Origin: Littorina saxatilis
Lineage: Eukaryota > Mollusca > Gastropoda > Littorinimorpha > Littorinidae
Reading direction: 5' to 3'
NCBI RefSeq assembly: GCF_037325665.1
Contig: NC_090259.1
Location: forward strand, 33,660,649 to 33,724,648
Length of the DNA stretch: 64,000 bases
Notes under the pieces: generated by a model
What the model saw: the letters and a program-made list of their open reading frames with translations, nothing else
Databases searched by the model: none
What the model was told of the DNA's origin: nothing
Program-made: the position numbers and the translations under genes
In this document: piece by piece, positions 1-9,840 of the stretch
Layout: every line of letters starts with the position of its first letter
How positions within the stretch are numbered: the stretch's first letter is position 1

Positions 1-83
1 ATGGTCGTCCTGCTTACCCTTTACCTTCACAGGGTTTTGGGCGGCAGGATGACGTTAGTGCTCAGGCTTTTCCGGTTTCCGGT

Positions 84-1235
84 TTGCCAGGGCATGCTTC
101 TGCTTCCGGAACTGGTGACTTCGGTCATGGTTCCACGTGTGACTATTCTGATGCTCCATCAGTGGTCAGCGAGGAGTCGCGGGGCGTGTTTCCGTCGAAG
201 CTCAAGTCTGTTCTTGACGTCGCGGCGGAAGTAACGTCTCGTTATTTTCCTGAAGGGGTGGTGACTGCGGACTCTTCCGCATCATTCGTTCCTTCTGCCA
301 TGGCGGACTTCCGGCCGGCACAGGAGGATGTTTCTTCCTTCCGGTTCGCCGAGTCTCCGTCAGTGGCTTACCAACTTTCGCATTCACTGGTTCGTCCAGC
401 ACATGCGGGGAGTGGTATTCGGCCAGTGCCTGTTCCGTTACTGCTTCCTTTTGGTCCAGTTCCGGAATCAGCTCAGCAGTGGGTGGCTTTAGCTGCCCAA
501 GCCTCTTCCTTCGTGCCTACGGCCAATAGGAAGCTTGGCATGCCCAATCAGAGCCAGAATTGGCTGGCGTCTTTTGCACTCCCTAGGGCTACCCTTCCGG
601 TTTCCCGGGAATTGCTGCCTCTTCTGACTAAACCGATCAAGCGTGATTCGGTTTTGCCGGTTTCCGAGGCTTCCCTCCTCTCTGCTGAGGAGGTTGGACG
701 TCGGCAGATCGAACTGTCCTCCATTGCGGAGACTCTCGTTCGGGCTCTGTCTCGGGCATTGACCGATTCGCTAGTTCCTTTCACTCTCAGTGAAGAACAG
801 AATGCGGACGATGTCTCTGCGCTTTTGACCGCATTGGCCAAGGTCAATGAGGAACAATTGCGTCTTTCCTCCCTGCAGTACACCCAAGCGGTACTCTGCA
901 GGAGGGATCTCTTCCTCTCGCAGTCCCAATTCACGGAGCTGGCTACTAGGGAGACCTTGAGAGTCTCCCCGGTCTCAGAGGAGTCTCTCTTCTGTCCGCT
1001 GGCACTGGATGCCAGACAGAAGGAGATTCAGTCAAACAAGGACAGTCAGTTCCTTGACTACACTCTGAAGGGGGTGAAACAGTCTCAGCCTTCTAAACAG
1101 AAGCAGGCTCAGACATCGTCTAACCCCAAGCCAGCTCAGAAGCGGCAGGCTTCGCCGGCCGCTCGTGGTGGGAAGAAGAGGACGGCATCGGGGAGGGGGC
1201 GTGGCGGCTCTGGAAGTAAGCCACACCCCCAATGA
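84..1235 (+). CDS. gag-like protein of the DIRS-like element
   Basis: Open frame of 383 codons upstream of the reverse transcriptase. Its C terminus is basic and Gly/Arg/Lys rich (GRGRGGSGSK near the end), as in nucleic-acid-binding tails of DIRS gag proteins. The middle is Ser/Leu/Glu rich and has no catalytic motif. A related short piece occurs at the start of the second DIRS-like copy, near 30726. Function as a structural gag protein is inferred from position and composition only. Confidence 0.6.
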   Translation: MPGHASASGTGDFGHGSTCDYSDAPSVVSEESRGVFPSKLKSVLDVAAEVTSRYFPEGVVTADSSASFVPSAMADFRPAQEDVSSFRFAESPSVAYQLSHSLVRPAHAGSGIRPVPVPLLLPFGPVPESAQQWVALAAQASSFVPTANRKLGMPNQSQNWLASFALPRATLPVSRELLPLLTKPIKRDSVLPVSEASLLSAEEVGRRQIELSSIAETLVRALSRALTDSLVPFTLSEEQNADDVSALLTALAKVNEEQLRLSSLQYTQAVLCRRDLFLSQSQFTELATRETLRVSPVSEESLFCPLALDARQKEIQSNKDSQFLDYTLKGVKQSQPSKQKQAQTSSNPKPAQKRQASPAARGGKKRTASGRGRGGSGSKPHPQ

Positions 1236-1271
1236 AGCGCTCCCGATCTCACCTCCCTCCCGCCCTCCACC

Positions 1272-2669
1272 TTGGTGATGGCGGGAGGCCCCTCCCGGGC
1301 ACTTTCTCGTTGGATGTCGGTAGTAGACAGCCAATGGATTGTGGGAGTGGTGAGTTCGGGCTTCCGTCTACTCTGGCGGGAGGAAAAGGCGCCTCTTACC
1401 CGAGTGCCTCCGCGGTTCAAGCCCCCCTTCTCGCAGGAAGCACGTTCCGTCTTGCAGTCGGAAATTGCCTCCCTGGAGCAGAAGGGCGCGGTGGAGAGAG
1501 TTCGGGTCCACAGCTCCCTGGGATTTTACGGGCGTCTGGTCGCTGTTCCCAAAGCATCAGGAGGATGGCGTCCCGTGTTGGATTTATCTCTCCTCAATAC
1601 TTTCTTGAGGGAGATAAAATTCAAGATGGAGACGCCAGCCTCTGTCCGAGACTCTCTCCGCCCAGGAGACTGGGTGACCTCGATCGATCTCACGGACGCA
1701 TACTTTCACATTCTTATGCATCCGACCGACCGGAAATGGCTTCGTTTCCGGTGGGGAGATCAGATCTACCAGTTTCGCGCACTCCCTTTCGGGCTGTCTC
1801 TCGCACCGTGGATTTTCACCATGGTGGTGAGACAGGTCTGTGCACTGGTGAGGTCCCAGGGTATCCGTCTGCGGGCTTATCTGGACGACTGGCTCATCAT
1901 GAACCAGTCCCAGAGCGGCTGTTCGCAGGATACCCTGACGGTTCTTCGAGAATCCAACTGGTTGGGGTTCTCGATCAACCGGGTAAAGTCGGAGCTGACC
2001 CCGTCACAGACATTCACTTATCTGGGGATGTCTTTCGACACGGTCGCTTGGACTGTCCAGCCTTCTCAGAGAAGGGTGGACAAGCTCCAAGCTCAGATTC
2101 GCTCCACTTTACCTCTCCTGATGGCTTCCATCCGCTCGCTCGCCTCCATCTTGGGGCAGATGGAGTCTATGGCTCTTCTGGTTTCACTGGGCCGGGTCCA
2201 CAAATGTCTGCTTCAGTTCGCGCTGAAGCCGTTTGTGGACTCTCCTCTGGTGGACTGGGACGCCCTCATCCCTTTGCAGGGATGGTTCCAGTCTGCGACC
2301 CTTCCGTGGTTGCACACGGAGTGGGTCTGCAGAGGTGTTCCGATCGTCGTGCCCCTCCCCGACCTGGACCTCTTTACAGATGCGTCCAGGGAGGGTTGGG
2401 GGGCACATACAGATCTTCAGACTCCTCCCTTTCCGTTACTCAGCCGAGTAATCCGGAAAGCGGAGATGGAGGAGCCGGCCCTTCTTCTTCTGGTCGCTCC
2501 TCTGTGGCCGTCGCAGGTCTGGTTTCCAGATCTTCTTCGGCTTGCCCAAGGGCCCCCCATTCCTCTCGCACTCGGGCGAGGGGAACTAGTGCAGCCCCGA
2601 ACAGGCATTCCACACGAGGAGCCCAGTCTTCTGAAGCTTCACGTGTGGAAGTTGTTCGGGACTCGCTGA
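1272..2669 (+). CDS. reverse transcriptase / RNase H of the DIRS-like element
   Basis: 465 codons with a DIRS-type reverse transcriptase. Visible landmarks are a palm start with SIDLTDAYFHI, the fingers/palm segment ALPFGLSLAPWIF, and the catalytic box AYLDDWLI. An RNase H-like start (LFTDASREGWGAH) follows. The order and wording of these motifs separate DIRS from LTR gypsy or copia types. It is followed in another frame by the recombinase region. Family assignment is strong from the motifs. Activity is not implied. Confidence 0.8.
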   Translation: MVMAGGPSRALSRWMSVVDSQWIVGVVSSGFRLLWREEKAPLTRVPPRFKPPFSQEARSVLQSEIASLEQKGAVERVRVHSSLGFYGRLVAVPKASGGWRPVLDLSLLNTFLREIKFKMETPASVRDSLRPGDWVTSIDLTDAYFHILMHPTDRKWLRFRWGDQIYQFRALPFGLSLAPWIFTMVVRQVCALVRSQGIRLRAYLDDWLIMNQSQSGCSQDTLTVLRESNWLGFSINRVKSELTPSQTFTYLGMSFDTVAWTVQPSQRRVDKLQAQIRSTLPLLMASIRSLASILGQMESMALLVSLGRVHKCLLQFALKPFVDSPLVDWDALIPLQGWFQSATLPWLHTEWVCRGVPIVVPLPDLDLFTDASREGWGAHTDLQTPPFPLLSRVIRKAEMEEPALLLLVAPLWPSQVWFPDLLRLAQGPPIPLALGRGELVQPRTGIPHEEPSLLKLHVWKLFGTR

Positions 2670-3733
2670 AGCGCTCTGGGGCGTCGTCTTTGACTCTGGA
2701 CTTGGTGGCTCGCTCGCATAGAGCGTCCACCTCTTCAGTTTATGCTTCCCACTGGAAGGCATGGACTGCCTGGTGTTCAGCTAGAGGGGTGAGTTCGGTG
2801 GCTCCGCGCTCTATTCAGGTCGCTAACCACCTCTCTTTCATGTCTTCACAGGGCGCCTCAGTCTCCTCGTTGAGGGTCCGGCGCTCCGCTATCTCGGCGA
2901 CTCTTCAGCAGATTGGTCGTTCTGTTCGAGTCGGGGGCGTTATAGCTGCAGTCATTAAAGGGGCTGCTCTTAAGGAAGCTAAAGCTCGTTTGCCCGCTCC
3001 CAAGTGGGACTTGTTTTTTAATCCTGGAATTCCTTCGTTCTGCGGATTTTGAGCCTTTAAGCGAGGCCAGTCTGTTCAATGTCACTCGCAAAGCGCTGTT
3101 TCTCCTTTTGTTGGCTACGGCCCGACGGGGTAGCGAGGTCCACGCCCTGTCGGGTCAGCCTGGAGATATCTCCTTTGAGCCGGACGGTTCCGCATCTTTG
3201 CGTTTCCGGCCTGATTTCCTGGCCAAGAATCAGTCTCCGGGGCAGGCCTCTCCGCTGGTTAGAGTTAAGGCTCTGACCAGCGCGTTGGCCCCGGGTGACC
3301 CCGATTCGGTCAATTGCCCTGTGAGGGCACTTCGTCTGTACTTAGCCCGGACTCAGCCGATTCGGTCTAGTTCTCAGAAGTTGTTGTTTATCTCTCTCCT
3401 TACTAGGCGCGAGAAAGATTTGTCGAAGGTAACGTTGGCCCGGTGGGTGTCCTCGCTCATCAAGCAGGCTTATGAGTGGAGGCGCACAAAGAGGGGGGGG
3501 TTATGCCCTCCTTGCCACTTGACTCGGCCCGAGCCCATGAGACGAGGGCGTGGGCATCCTCTCTGGCAGTTCTGCGCTCCAGACGTCTAGAGGAGGTGCT
3601 GACAACTGCGTTTTGGCGTTCCGAAGATGTTTTCATAAACTTTTATCTTCGGGACGTCACAGCTCTTCGACAGGATGGCTCCAGAGGCCTTCCAGCGCTC
3701 ATAGCAGCAGGCCAGTTCCTGTCCAGAACTTGA
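2640..3733 (+). mobile_element. tyrosine recombinase region of the DIRS-like element
   Basis: The segment carries an N-terminal SAM-like core-binding stretch (SVYASHWKAWTAWCSARGV) and, further on, a C-terminal catalytic-type stretch that includes HETRAWASSLAV and an ending like those of DIRS recombinases. DIRS elements use this enzyme in place of an integrase. The region is broken. It lies directly before the terminal repeat block, as expected for the group. Confidence 0.65.
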
Positions 3734-3782
3734 TGGTGAGTTTTGATTCATTTCTAGCCCACCGCCTTGTTGATGTTATCTG

Positions 3783-4180
3783 CTAATGTGATTCGGAGTA
3801 AGAATATGATATTAAATGGAAAATTTCCTAAATAAATTATCATTTAATTAATATACTTACCCGAATCACATACTGTATTCCCTCCCACCTGCCCCGCTTA
3901 TGGTTTTAAGATTTTTTAAAGCCGTATGATAATAGGCACGTGTTCCTAGAGGAAGTGACGTGGCATACACCCGTATGGGAGGTAACTCCCGGTGTACTGG
4001 CCCATTACCAAAGCTACTTTCACTTTCGTTTTGGTGATGGGGTTGCTTCCCTTTAAATTCTTTAGCCGGGTAAGCGTTTTTCAGTGATAAGCATCTCAGG
4101 TGACTCAATGCTAATGTGATTCGGGTAAGTATATTAATTAAATGATAATTTATTTAGGAAATTTTCCATTATATTCCGCT
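3783..4180. repeat. terminal inverted-repeat block of the DIRS-like element
   Basis: The sequence around 3785-3880 folds back on itself, pairing gtgattcgg with ccgaatcac across an AT-rich core. The same AT-rich word reappears inverted near 4110-4174, where gtgattcgggtaagtatatt is followed by the complement of the first block. Between them is about 230 bp of unique sequence. The second DIRS-like copy has the same design at 34560-34945. This is how DIRS ends with internal complementary regions usually look. Confidence 0.65.
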
Positions 4181-4726
4181 TTCTTGGCAGTTGCTAGTTT
4201 ATATGACCAACTTTTTGTGAGTATTTGTAAATGTTGATAATGAATACGTTGCAGAAATCATGTTGCTGGCTGTCGCTAATTTTGTTTAGTTTTATCCATT
4301 TTAAAGAGGCTTTTTGTTGCCATTACAAGCACGTCATTCAGACTGTTCCAATAGATGTAATTCTAGATCTGATTGTTAATTATCATGTGTATTGTGAGTT
4401 TGAGTTTTTGCTTTCAATTGTAAAATAATCAGGAATTTGAAAATGACTAAAAAATGAAATGCTTTTTTGTCTTTATAAAATAAAATCGGTCTTTTCACCA
4501 GTGCTAGATTTACACTACATGATGCTGAAATGTTAGAGTTATACACGTAGAGCCAAAGTGTACACATTAGATAACTTTTCTAGTGTAGTCCAGGGAAAAG
4601 ATCAATAATATGCAATTAATAGAAAATGTAGGTTATGTGCACAAAGGAAATATATACTAGTAATCTTAACAACCTAGGCTTGGAAAAGTAAGCTTTCTTG
4701 TATAAAAATGCGTTAGTTACAGGAAT
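4181..4726. other. AT-rich spacer, nothing recognised
   Basis: About 550 bp of AT-rich sequence between the DIRS-like element and the SINE. I see no coding similarity, no clear repeat and no RNA gene. Confidence 0.5.
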
Positions 4727-4738
4727 ACACAATTTGAT

Positions 4739-5034
4739 ACCTAGTGGTAAGGCGTCCGCCCCGTGATCGGGAGGTCGTGGGTTCGAACCCGGGCCGGGTC
4801 ATACCTTAGACTTTAAAATTGGCAATCTGGTGGCTGCTCCGCCTGGCGTCTGGCATTATGGGGTTAGTGCTAGGACTGGTTGGTCCGGTGTCAGAATTAT
4901 GTGACTGGGTAAGACATGAAGCCTGTGCTGCGACTTCTGTCTTGTGTGTGGAGCACGTTATATGTCAAAGCAGCACCGCCCTGATATGGCCCTTCATGGT
5001 CGGCTGGGCGTTAAGCAAACAAACAAACAAACAA
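4739..5034 (+). mobile_element. tRNA-derived SINE, complete, with 12-bp target duplication
   Basis: The head is tRNA-like, with an A-box-like word tagtggtaaggcg and a B box ggttcgaaccc. A conserved body follows, then a tail of (caaa)n. Perfect 12-bp direct repeats acacaatttgat flank it at 4727-4738 and 5035-5046, the mark of LINE-mediated insertion. A second full copy on the minus strand lies at 22614-22913, and a 3' part lies at 32205-32275. Transcription by RNA polymerase III is inferred from the boxes. Confidence 0.9.
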
Positions 5035-5046
5035 ACACAATTTGAT

Positions 5047-5461
5047 CAGCTTGGTTGCCTTTTGACCAGAATAGAGAAATGACATACCAAACCTTCCAAC
5101 ATCAACTTAGCAGCATTTAGGATATTTCCTTCCATGCAAGTCCAGCCTCACCAGTAGGTCTGTGTAGCAGGCTGAGAGTTTCAGTTTTGAACAAGCTGTG
5201 ACATGTACTTCGATGTTGGTGCTGTAAGAACAACTTTCAGTTTGTGTGAGGGTGATGAAGCAGCAAGTGGTCTATGTGGCAAGCAGCAACAAGAAGTTGG
5301 TGAGAGCATAGCGTTCACACTGACTTTGAAATGTGTATTTGACTCGGAGGGGGCATTTCTGTCTTGTATGACAACATTATGCAATTAAATGCTTGTACAT
5401 GTAGATAATTTCAAAATGACGGTGTGTTTGTGTTTTATTTTTCCTTCCTTCTCTCCATCAA

Positions 5462-5519
<58 letters not shown>

Positions 5520-5691
5520 ACACACTGTCTGTCTTTCATTAATTTTTTAACCTGTTTTGCTTTGTGACAGCATACTGAAACATAAACGTGCAAATTCACA
5601 GCACATCCGGACAAAACTTAGTTGTTGGAGAAGAGAATTACATTACAAGACCAAAATCTGCCTTATTTTGCCTTGCATTTCGCATACTACT
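5047..5691. other. spacer with a CA microsatellite
   Basis: Non-coding stretch between the SINE and the long-armed element. It holds an almost pure (CA)n run at about 5463-5525. No gene is seen. Confidence 0.6.
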
Positions 5692-5941
5692 TGGGCAAAA
5701 AATTATTGCAACAAATTTCAAACCCAAATTTAAGCATTAATCCCCGTGTCATTTTATTAACACTTTATGTATCGATTGGACATTGGATTTCCCTTCTTTG
5801 AGCCATGTGACGTCAGAAGCCTACAAAACTTCATATTTGGGCGTTTCAGGTTAACCGAAACTTCAAAGGAACTACTTACTTCATATTTGGGACACACGGA
5901 TTAACCCACAGATCAATACACACGTCTGCCAAACTGTAAAA

Positions 5942-6267
5942 ATGAAGCGATTTACAGATCTATCTCGGGAAGAAATTGAAAACAAAAGACGACTTTTAAC
6001 TCCCTCATATTGCAGGCAACACAACTCCAAGTTTTGCCGCGGCCAAATTCAAACCCCTCTCAAAGTTCACTCAGCTCTGTTGCACACACAGCCACCGGCC
6101 GAGTCGATATGCGCGGGGCAAGTAGTTTCGACATGTCCTTTCAAGATATGAATTTCTTCCTCAGTGCAGAAAATGAACCTGACATGCCACCATCCACGAC
6201 AATGCAAGTTCTGCCTACTTTCCACAACTGTACCATAAACAACTTGAACATCACAATAACAAAATAA
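5942..6267 (+). pseudogene. remnant resembling the two ends of a Crypton/ZMYM2-like protein
   Basis: Two short overlapping frames. The first begins MKRFTDLSREEIENKRR. The second ends FHNCTINNLNITITK and a stop. From memory, recombinase-like (ZMYM2/QRICH1-like, Crypton-derived) proteins of invertebrates often begin with a similar MKRF-type helix and end with a 'NCTI..N..I' stretch. If so, the middle with the catalytic domain is gone. The similarity is short and I could not test it, so this is tentative. Confidence 0.3.
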
Positions 6268-6408
6268 GACCAAACGTGTTAATTGTCTCTGCTTTTAACC
6301 CCACAAGCTAACTCAATGAACTCGTCCAGTCTTGATCGCGAGACAGGGTGACGACAAGTGTGTACAACAGTTACTGACACTGACAGTGCAAAGAGATGTA
6401 GCAATTCA

Positions 6409-7398
6409 CAGGGTGGGCCATAAAAAGTGTCCACATTTAATTTGTTAATATTTTTCCTGTAAAGTGATATTTTCTTTTCTGTTTCAGATAGAATTTGAGA
6501 CAAGCATCTTAGAATTCTTTTAAAGCCTGAATGGATCGCATTCCAGTGCAGGAAAGGACCAAAATCGTTGAACTTTACTTTGCTACCAATTCTGTGGTTC
6601 TCGCCCAGCGCGCTTTTCGGAGAGAGTTCCCTGGTACACACTGTCCATGTGCGAGAACTGTGAAGCGCCTCGTGGATAAATTCAGGAACACTGGTAGTCT
6701 CGCAGATAACAATAAAGGACATAGTGGTCGACTATTTTCTGCTAGAAGTCCACCTAACATTGAAGCAGTAAGGGACCGTTTGCAGGAATCCCCACGAAAA
6801 TCAACAAGGCGGCTGTCACAGGAAGTCGGTATCTCGAGGACATCTGTACGAAGGATCATACACAAAGACTTAGGATTGTTTCCGTACAAGATACAAATTC
6901 TCCAACAACAAACTGATGCAAACAAAAGAGAAAGGTTAGAATTCAGTCAAAGCATTTCTGAAAGAATTGAAAACAACCCAGGAGTTCTCGACCTCATTTT
7001 CTTCAGCGATGAAGCCCATTTTCATTTGAGTGGACATGTCAACAAACAAAACATGAGATTTTGGGCACCTAATCAGCCCCATGAACACATCCAGCCACCA
7101 CTGAGCCGCGAAAAAGTAACAGTGTGGTGCGCCACGAGGCGCTTCACAGTTCTCGCACATGGACAGTGTGTGCCAGGGAACTCTCTCCGAAAAGCGCGCT
7201 GGGCGAGAACCACAGAATTGGTAGCAAAGTAAAGTTCAACGATTTTGGTCCTTTCCTGTACTGGAATGCGATCCATTCAGGCTTTAAAAGAATTCTAAGA
7301 TGCTTGTCTCAAATTCTATCTGAAACAGAAAAGAAAATATCACTTTACAGGAAAAATATTAACAAATTAAATGTGGACACTTTTTATGGCCCACCCTG
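6409..7398 (+). mobile_element. Tc1/mariner-like fold-back element with 267-bp inverted arms
   Basis: Arms 6409-6675 and 7132-7398 are inverted copies of each other and almost identical, starting with cagggtgggcca. The left arm contains the start of a transposase gene (ATG at 6531), so the right arm is an inverted copy of the element's own 5' end and of the first ~48 codons. The unique spacer 6676-7131 continues the transposase. A normal Tc1-like element has short TIRs and a full-length gene, so this is a snap-back deletion derivative. It lies inside the 5771-7799 block. Confidence 0.85.
6531..7131 (+). pseudogene. truncated Tc1/mariner-like transposase
   Basis: About 200 codons from MDRIPVQERTKIVELY. 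An N-terminal helix-turn-helix DNA-binding region covers residues ~1-110. The catalytic domain starts near residue 155 with IFFSDEAHFHLSG, which holds the first catalytic Asp of the DDE/D triad. The frame then reaches VTVWCA and runs into the inverted copy of the 5' arm. The second and third catalytic acids are therefore absent and the protein cannot be active. The N-terminal domain type (DUF4817-like) is recalled, not tested. Confidence 0.8.
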
Positions 7399-7667
7399 TA
7401 ATTGATGTTTTATTTGATGTTCATGAATTTTCCGTTCCTTTGATTATGTTCTGAACAAAATGTTGTGATAATCAAATATTCTAATGTTAATTAAAAGTTA
7501 AATAAACTTTTGAAGTTGCACTATTTTTGTGGCGCATTGAAGTGTATGTGTTTGGTGTAAACAGGTGTTCTTGGTGTGTGTGTTTGATTGCATGTGTGAG
7601 TGCTCGTTCAATCGTCAAAACAACTACAAAGTCAGTACCTGAAAGGAATTCGATCGATACATAGATG

Positions 7668-7796
7668 TTATTTGCGTTTTTGACCAAAATATGACATTTT
7701 ACACAGATCTCGACAGTCATTGTTCACCTCGAGAGAACAATGACTGTCTCGATCTGTGTAAAATGTCATATTTGGTCAAAAACGCAAATAACGTAT
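7668..7796. repeat. long hairpin, ~58-bp arms
   Basis: An almost perfect inverted repeat. The left arm reads ttatttgcgtttttgacc onward to cattgttc. The right arm is its complement, from gaacaatgactgtc to ggtcaaaaacgcaaataa. The loop is only about 10 bp around cacctcgaga. It sits just before the resumed left arm of family A. It may be a tiny fold-back element or the end of the inserted block. Confidence 0.75.
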
Positions 7797-7914
7797 AATA
7801 TGCCAGAGAAGGCCGTTCACTTAACCTTCAGGATCACCATTTGGATTAAATATTTATTTTACATGGATCACGTGACCGCCGCTCAAGTAAGGGTACCCTC
7901 AAAATCGACCAGAC

Positions 7915-8543
7915 AACAAGAAGAGCAAACGCTCGATCGAGTCACTTTCGCAGTTCTGAATATTATATGAGGCATCAGATGGACAGGAAGATTGCTATTC
8001 ACAACACAATGCATACCTGAAGCTTACCTGTGACCTTGAAAAAGGTCAAAGGTCACCAAAGCAGACGTCAAAGTGTAGAGGTCACTGGGAGTCACGTTCA
8101 CATAAAATTTGAGCCCGGTCACTTTTATAGTTTCCGAGAAAAGCCCAACGTTAAGTTGTGTGTTGCCGAACAGAAAAGGCTAGTTATCTCCCTTGTTTTT
8201 CTGATAACGTTCGTAAAAGGCTACCGATGTAAATACTTTGATGTAAAGAATAATCCTACAAAGTTTCAATCACATCCGATGAACTTTGTCAAAGATATAA
8301 AATGTCTAATTTTTCCTTTGACGCTGACCTGTGACCTTGAAAAAGGTCAAAGGTCAACGAAACCATCGTTAAAGTGTAGAGGTCATTGGAGGTCACGACT
8401 AAACAAAATATGAGCCCGATCGCTTTGATAGTTTCCGAGAAAAGTCCAACGTTAAGGTGGTGTCTACGGACGGACGGCCGGCCGGCCGGCCGGACAGACT
8501 AACACTGACCGATTACATAGAGTCACATTTTCTCAAGTGACTC
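7915..8543 (+). mobile_element. AGGTCA-rich dispersed repeat (family D), copy 1
   Basis: It starts at aacaagaagagcaaacgctc and ends with the hairpin gagtcac...gtgactc, preceded by a (ccgg)n run. It carries two units with a DR1 motif aggtcaaaggtca (8043-8055 and 8344-8356) and a DR4 motif aggtcattggaggtca (8380-8395). It is inserted in the left arm of family A, whose sequence resumes directly after. Other copies lie at 29138-29715 (minus), 40073-40763 and 44111-44675, with a diverged relative at 46316-47123. The class is unknown: the terminal hairpin recalls Helitrons, but I see no Helitron 3' CTRR end and no TIR. Confidence 0.85.
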
Positions 8544-9840
8544 AAAAACGGAAGAGCCGAATGAAAAATCGACAAAAAATCACAATAGGCAAAACTTTGC
8601 AACTTTGACATACGAGAAGGAAGTCAAACCAATTATCTCCCCTGAACAGATTGTTTTGTTTTGCTACCTTGCGTATTTCGCGTGCTATGCTATTCCTACT
8701 GATGCAGGTGTCGATCGCAAGAGCGGTCAAAAACGGGACTTTTTGCGTCATTTTTTAGGGGTATCATGACAAAAAAGTCGGCACTTTAGCAATGACTTGG
8801 TGGATTGCTTTGAAACTTTCAGAATATTTTACCAACATACTAGAGATACTTCCAGCGAAATGATGGATTGTTACAGGTGTTTGTTAAAATGTTATGCAAT
8901 TTTTCAAAAGAAGTTTTTAATCTCGTCATAGGATTGTTCGCTTGGGTCCAAAAAATGTATGACTTTGCATGTCTTTAATTTATCTGTAGATATGCAAAGT
9001 CATAAATTTTTTGGACACAAGTGAACAATCCTATGACAAGTTTAACAACATTTTCCGAAACATTGCGTCACATCTGGATAAATAACCGTAACGATCCAAA
9101 CTTTCGCACGAAGTATCTCTAGTTTGTTGGTAAAATATTCTGAAAGTTTCAAAGCAATCCACCAAGTCATTGCTAAAATGTAGCGCTTTTTGACGATACC
9201 CATACAAATTGACGTAAAACGTTCCGTTTTTGACCGCTCTTGCGATCGACACCTGCATCAGTAGGAATAGCATAGCACCCGAAATACACAAGGTAGCAAA
9301 ACAAAATAATCTGTTCAGGGTAGATAATTGGTTTGAATTTCTTCTCATATGTCAAAGTTGCAAAGTTTTGCCCATTGTGATTTTTTGTCGATTTTTCATT
9401 CTGCTCTTCCGTTTTTGTCTGGTCGATTTTGAGGGTACCCTTACTTGAGCGGCGGTCACGTGGTCCCTGTAAAAGAAATATTTAATCCAAAAGGTGATCC
9501 TGAAGGTTAAGTGAACAACCTTCTTTGGCATATACAGTTTTAATTAAATGACACAGGAATTAATGCTTTAATTTGGGTTTGAAATTTGTTGCAATAATTT
9601 TTTGGCCACCTTTAGATGCCATGTGCAGTCATGTGTAACAAAGTTGTGTGAATATTTTCCCATTGTGGCTGTCTCAACGCACGGGACAAGCAGATTCCAC
9701 GAGATACACATGATGCGCGCTTACAGCACGTGCAAGCGGAGTAGGAGAAACCTGATGTGTGAGATGTGTTCACTGATGCATTAGCAATAAAAAGAGACCA
9801 CGGCACGCTTTCTGTCAGTCTCATTTTTGACAGAGCCAAG

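Larger units (their letters stand above)
1..4180 (+). mobile_element. DIRS-like (tyrosine recombinase) retrotransposon, left end outside window
   Basis: A fossil retroelement of the DIRS group, with parts in the expected order: a gag-like ORF, a reverse transcriptase/RNase H region, a tyrosine-recombinase region (about 2640-3733), then a terminal block with inverted repeats (3783-4174). The RT carries YLDDW and the family-typical start of the palm, SIDLTDAYFHI. Overlapping frames are normal for this group. The left terminus lies before base 1. The visible part is nearly whole, with about two or three breaks. A second, far more decayed copy of the same kind lies at 30722-34945 and shares the terminal design, so this family was active more than once here. 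Seen: domains and end repeats. Known: DIRS layout. Inferred: age, moderately young. Confidence 0.85.
5692..9607 (+). mobile_element. long-armed inverted-repeat DNA element (family A), copy 1, with nested insertions
   Basis: The termini are inverted repeats of the word ggcaaaaaattattgcaac. The left terminal ~75 bp lies at 5692-5770 and the rest of the left arm at 7800-7914 and 8544-8985. The right arm is at about 8990-9607. The left arm is split by about 2 kb of other sequence (5771-7799, with a Tc1-like fold-back element) and by an AGGTCA-rich repeat (7915-8543). Copy 2 at 23466-24999 lacks these insertions and so defines the original structure. No transposase for this family is seen. It is probably non-autonomous. 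Confidence 0.75.

Noticed and set aside
4739-4805. A tRNA gene
   Set aside because: The tRNA-like head is part of a SINE with tail and 12-bp target duplication; an inverse full copy exists at 22614-22913.
6531-7398. A single 233-codon transposase ending at 7232
   Set aside because: After 7131 the frame simply runs into the inverted copy of the element's own 5' arm, so the last ~30 residues are not native transposase.
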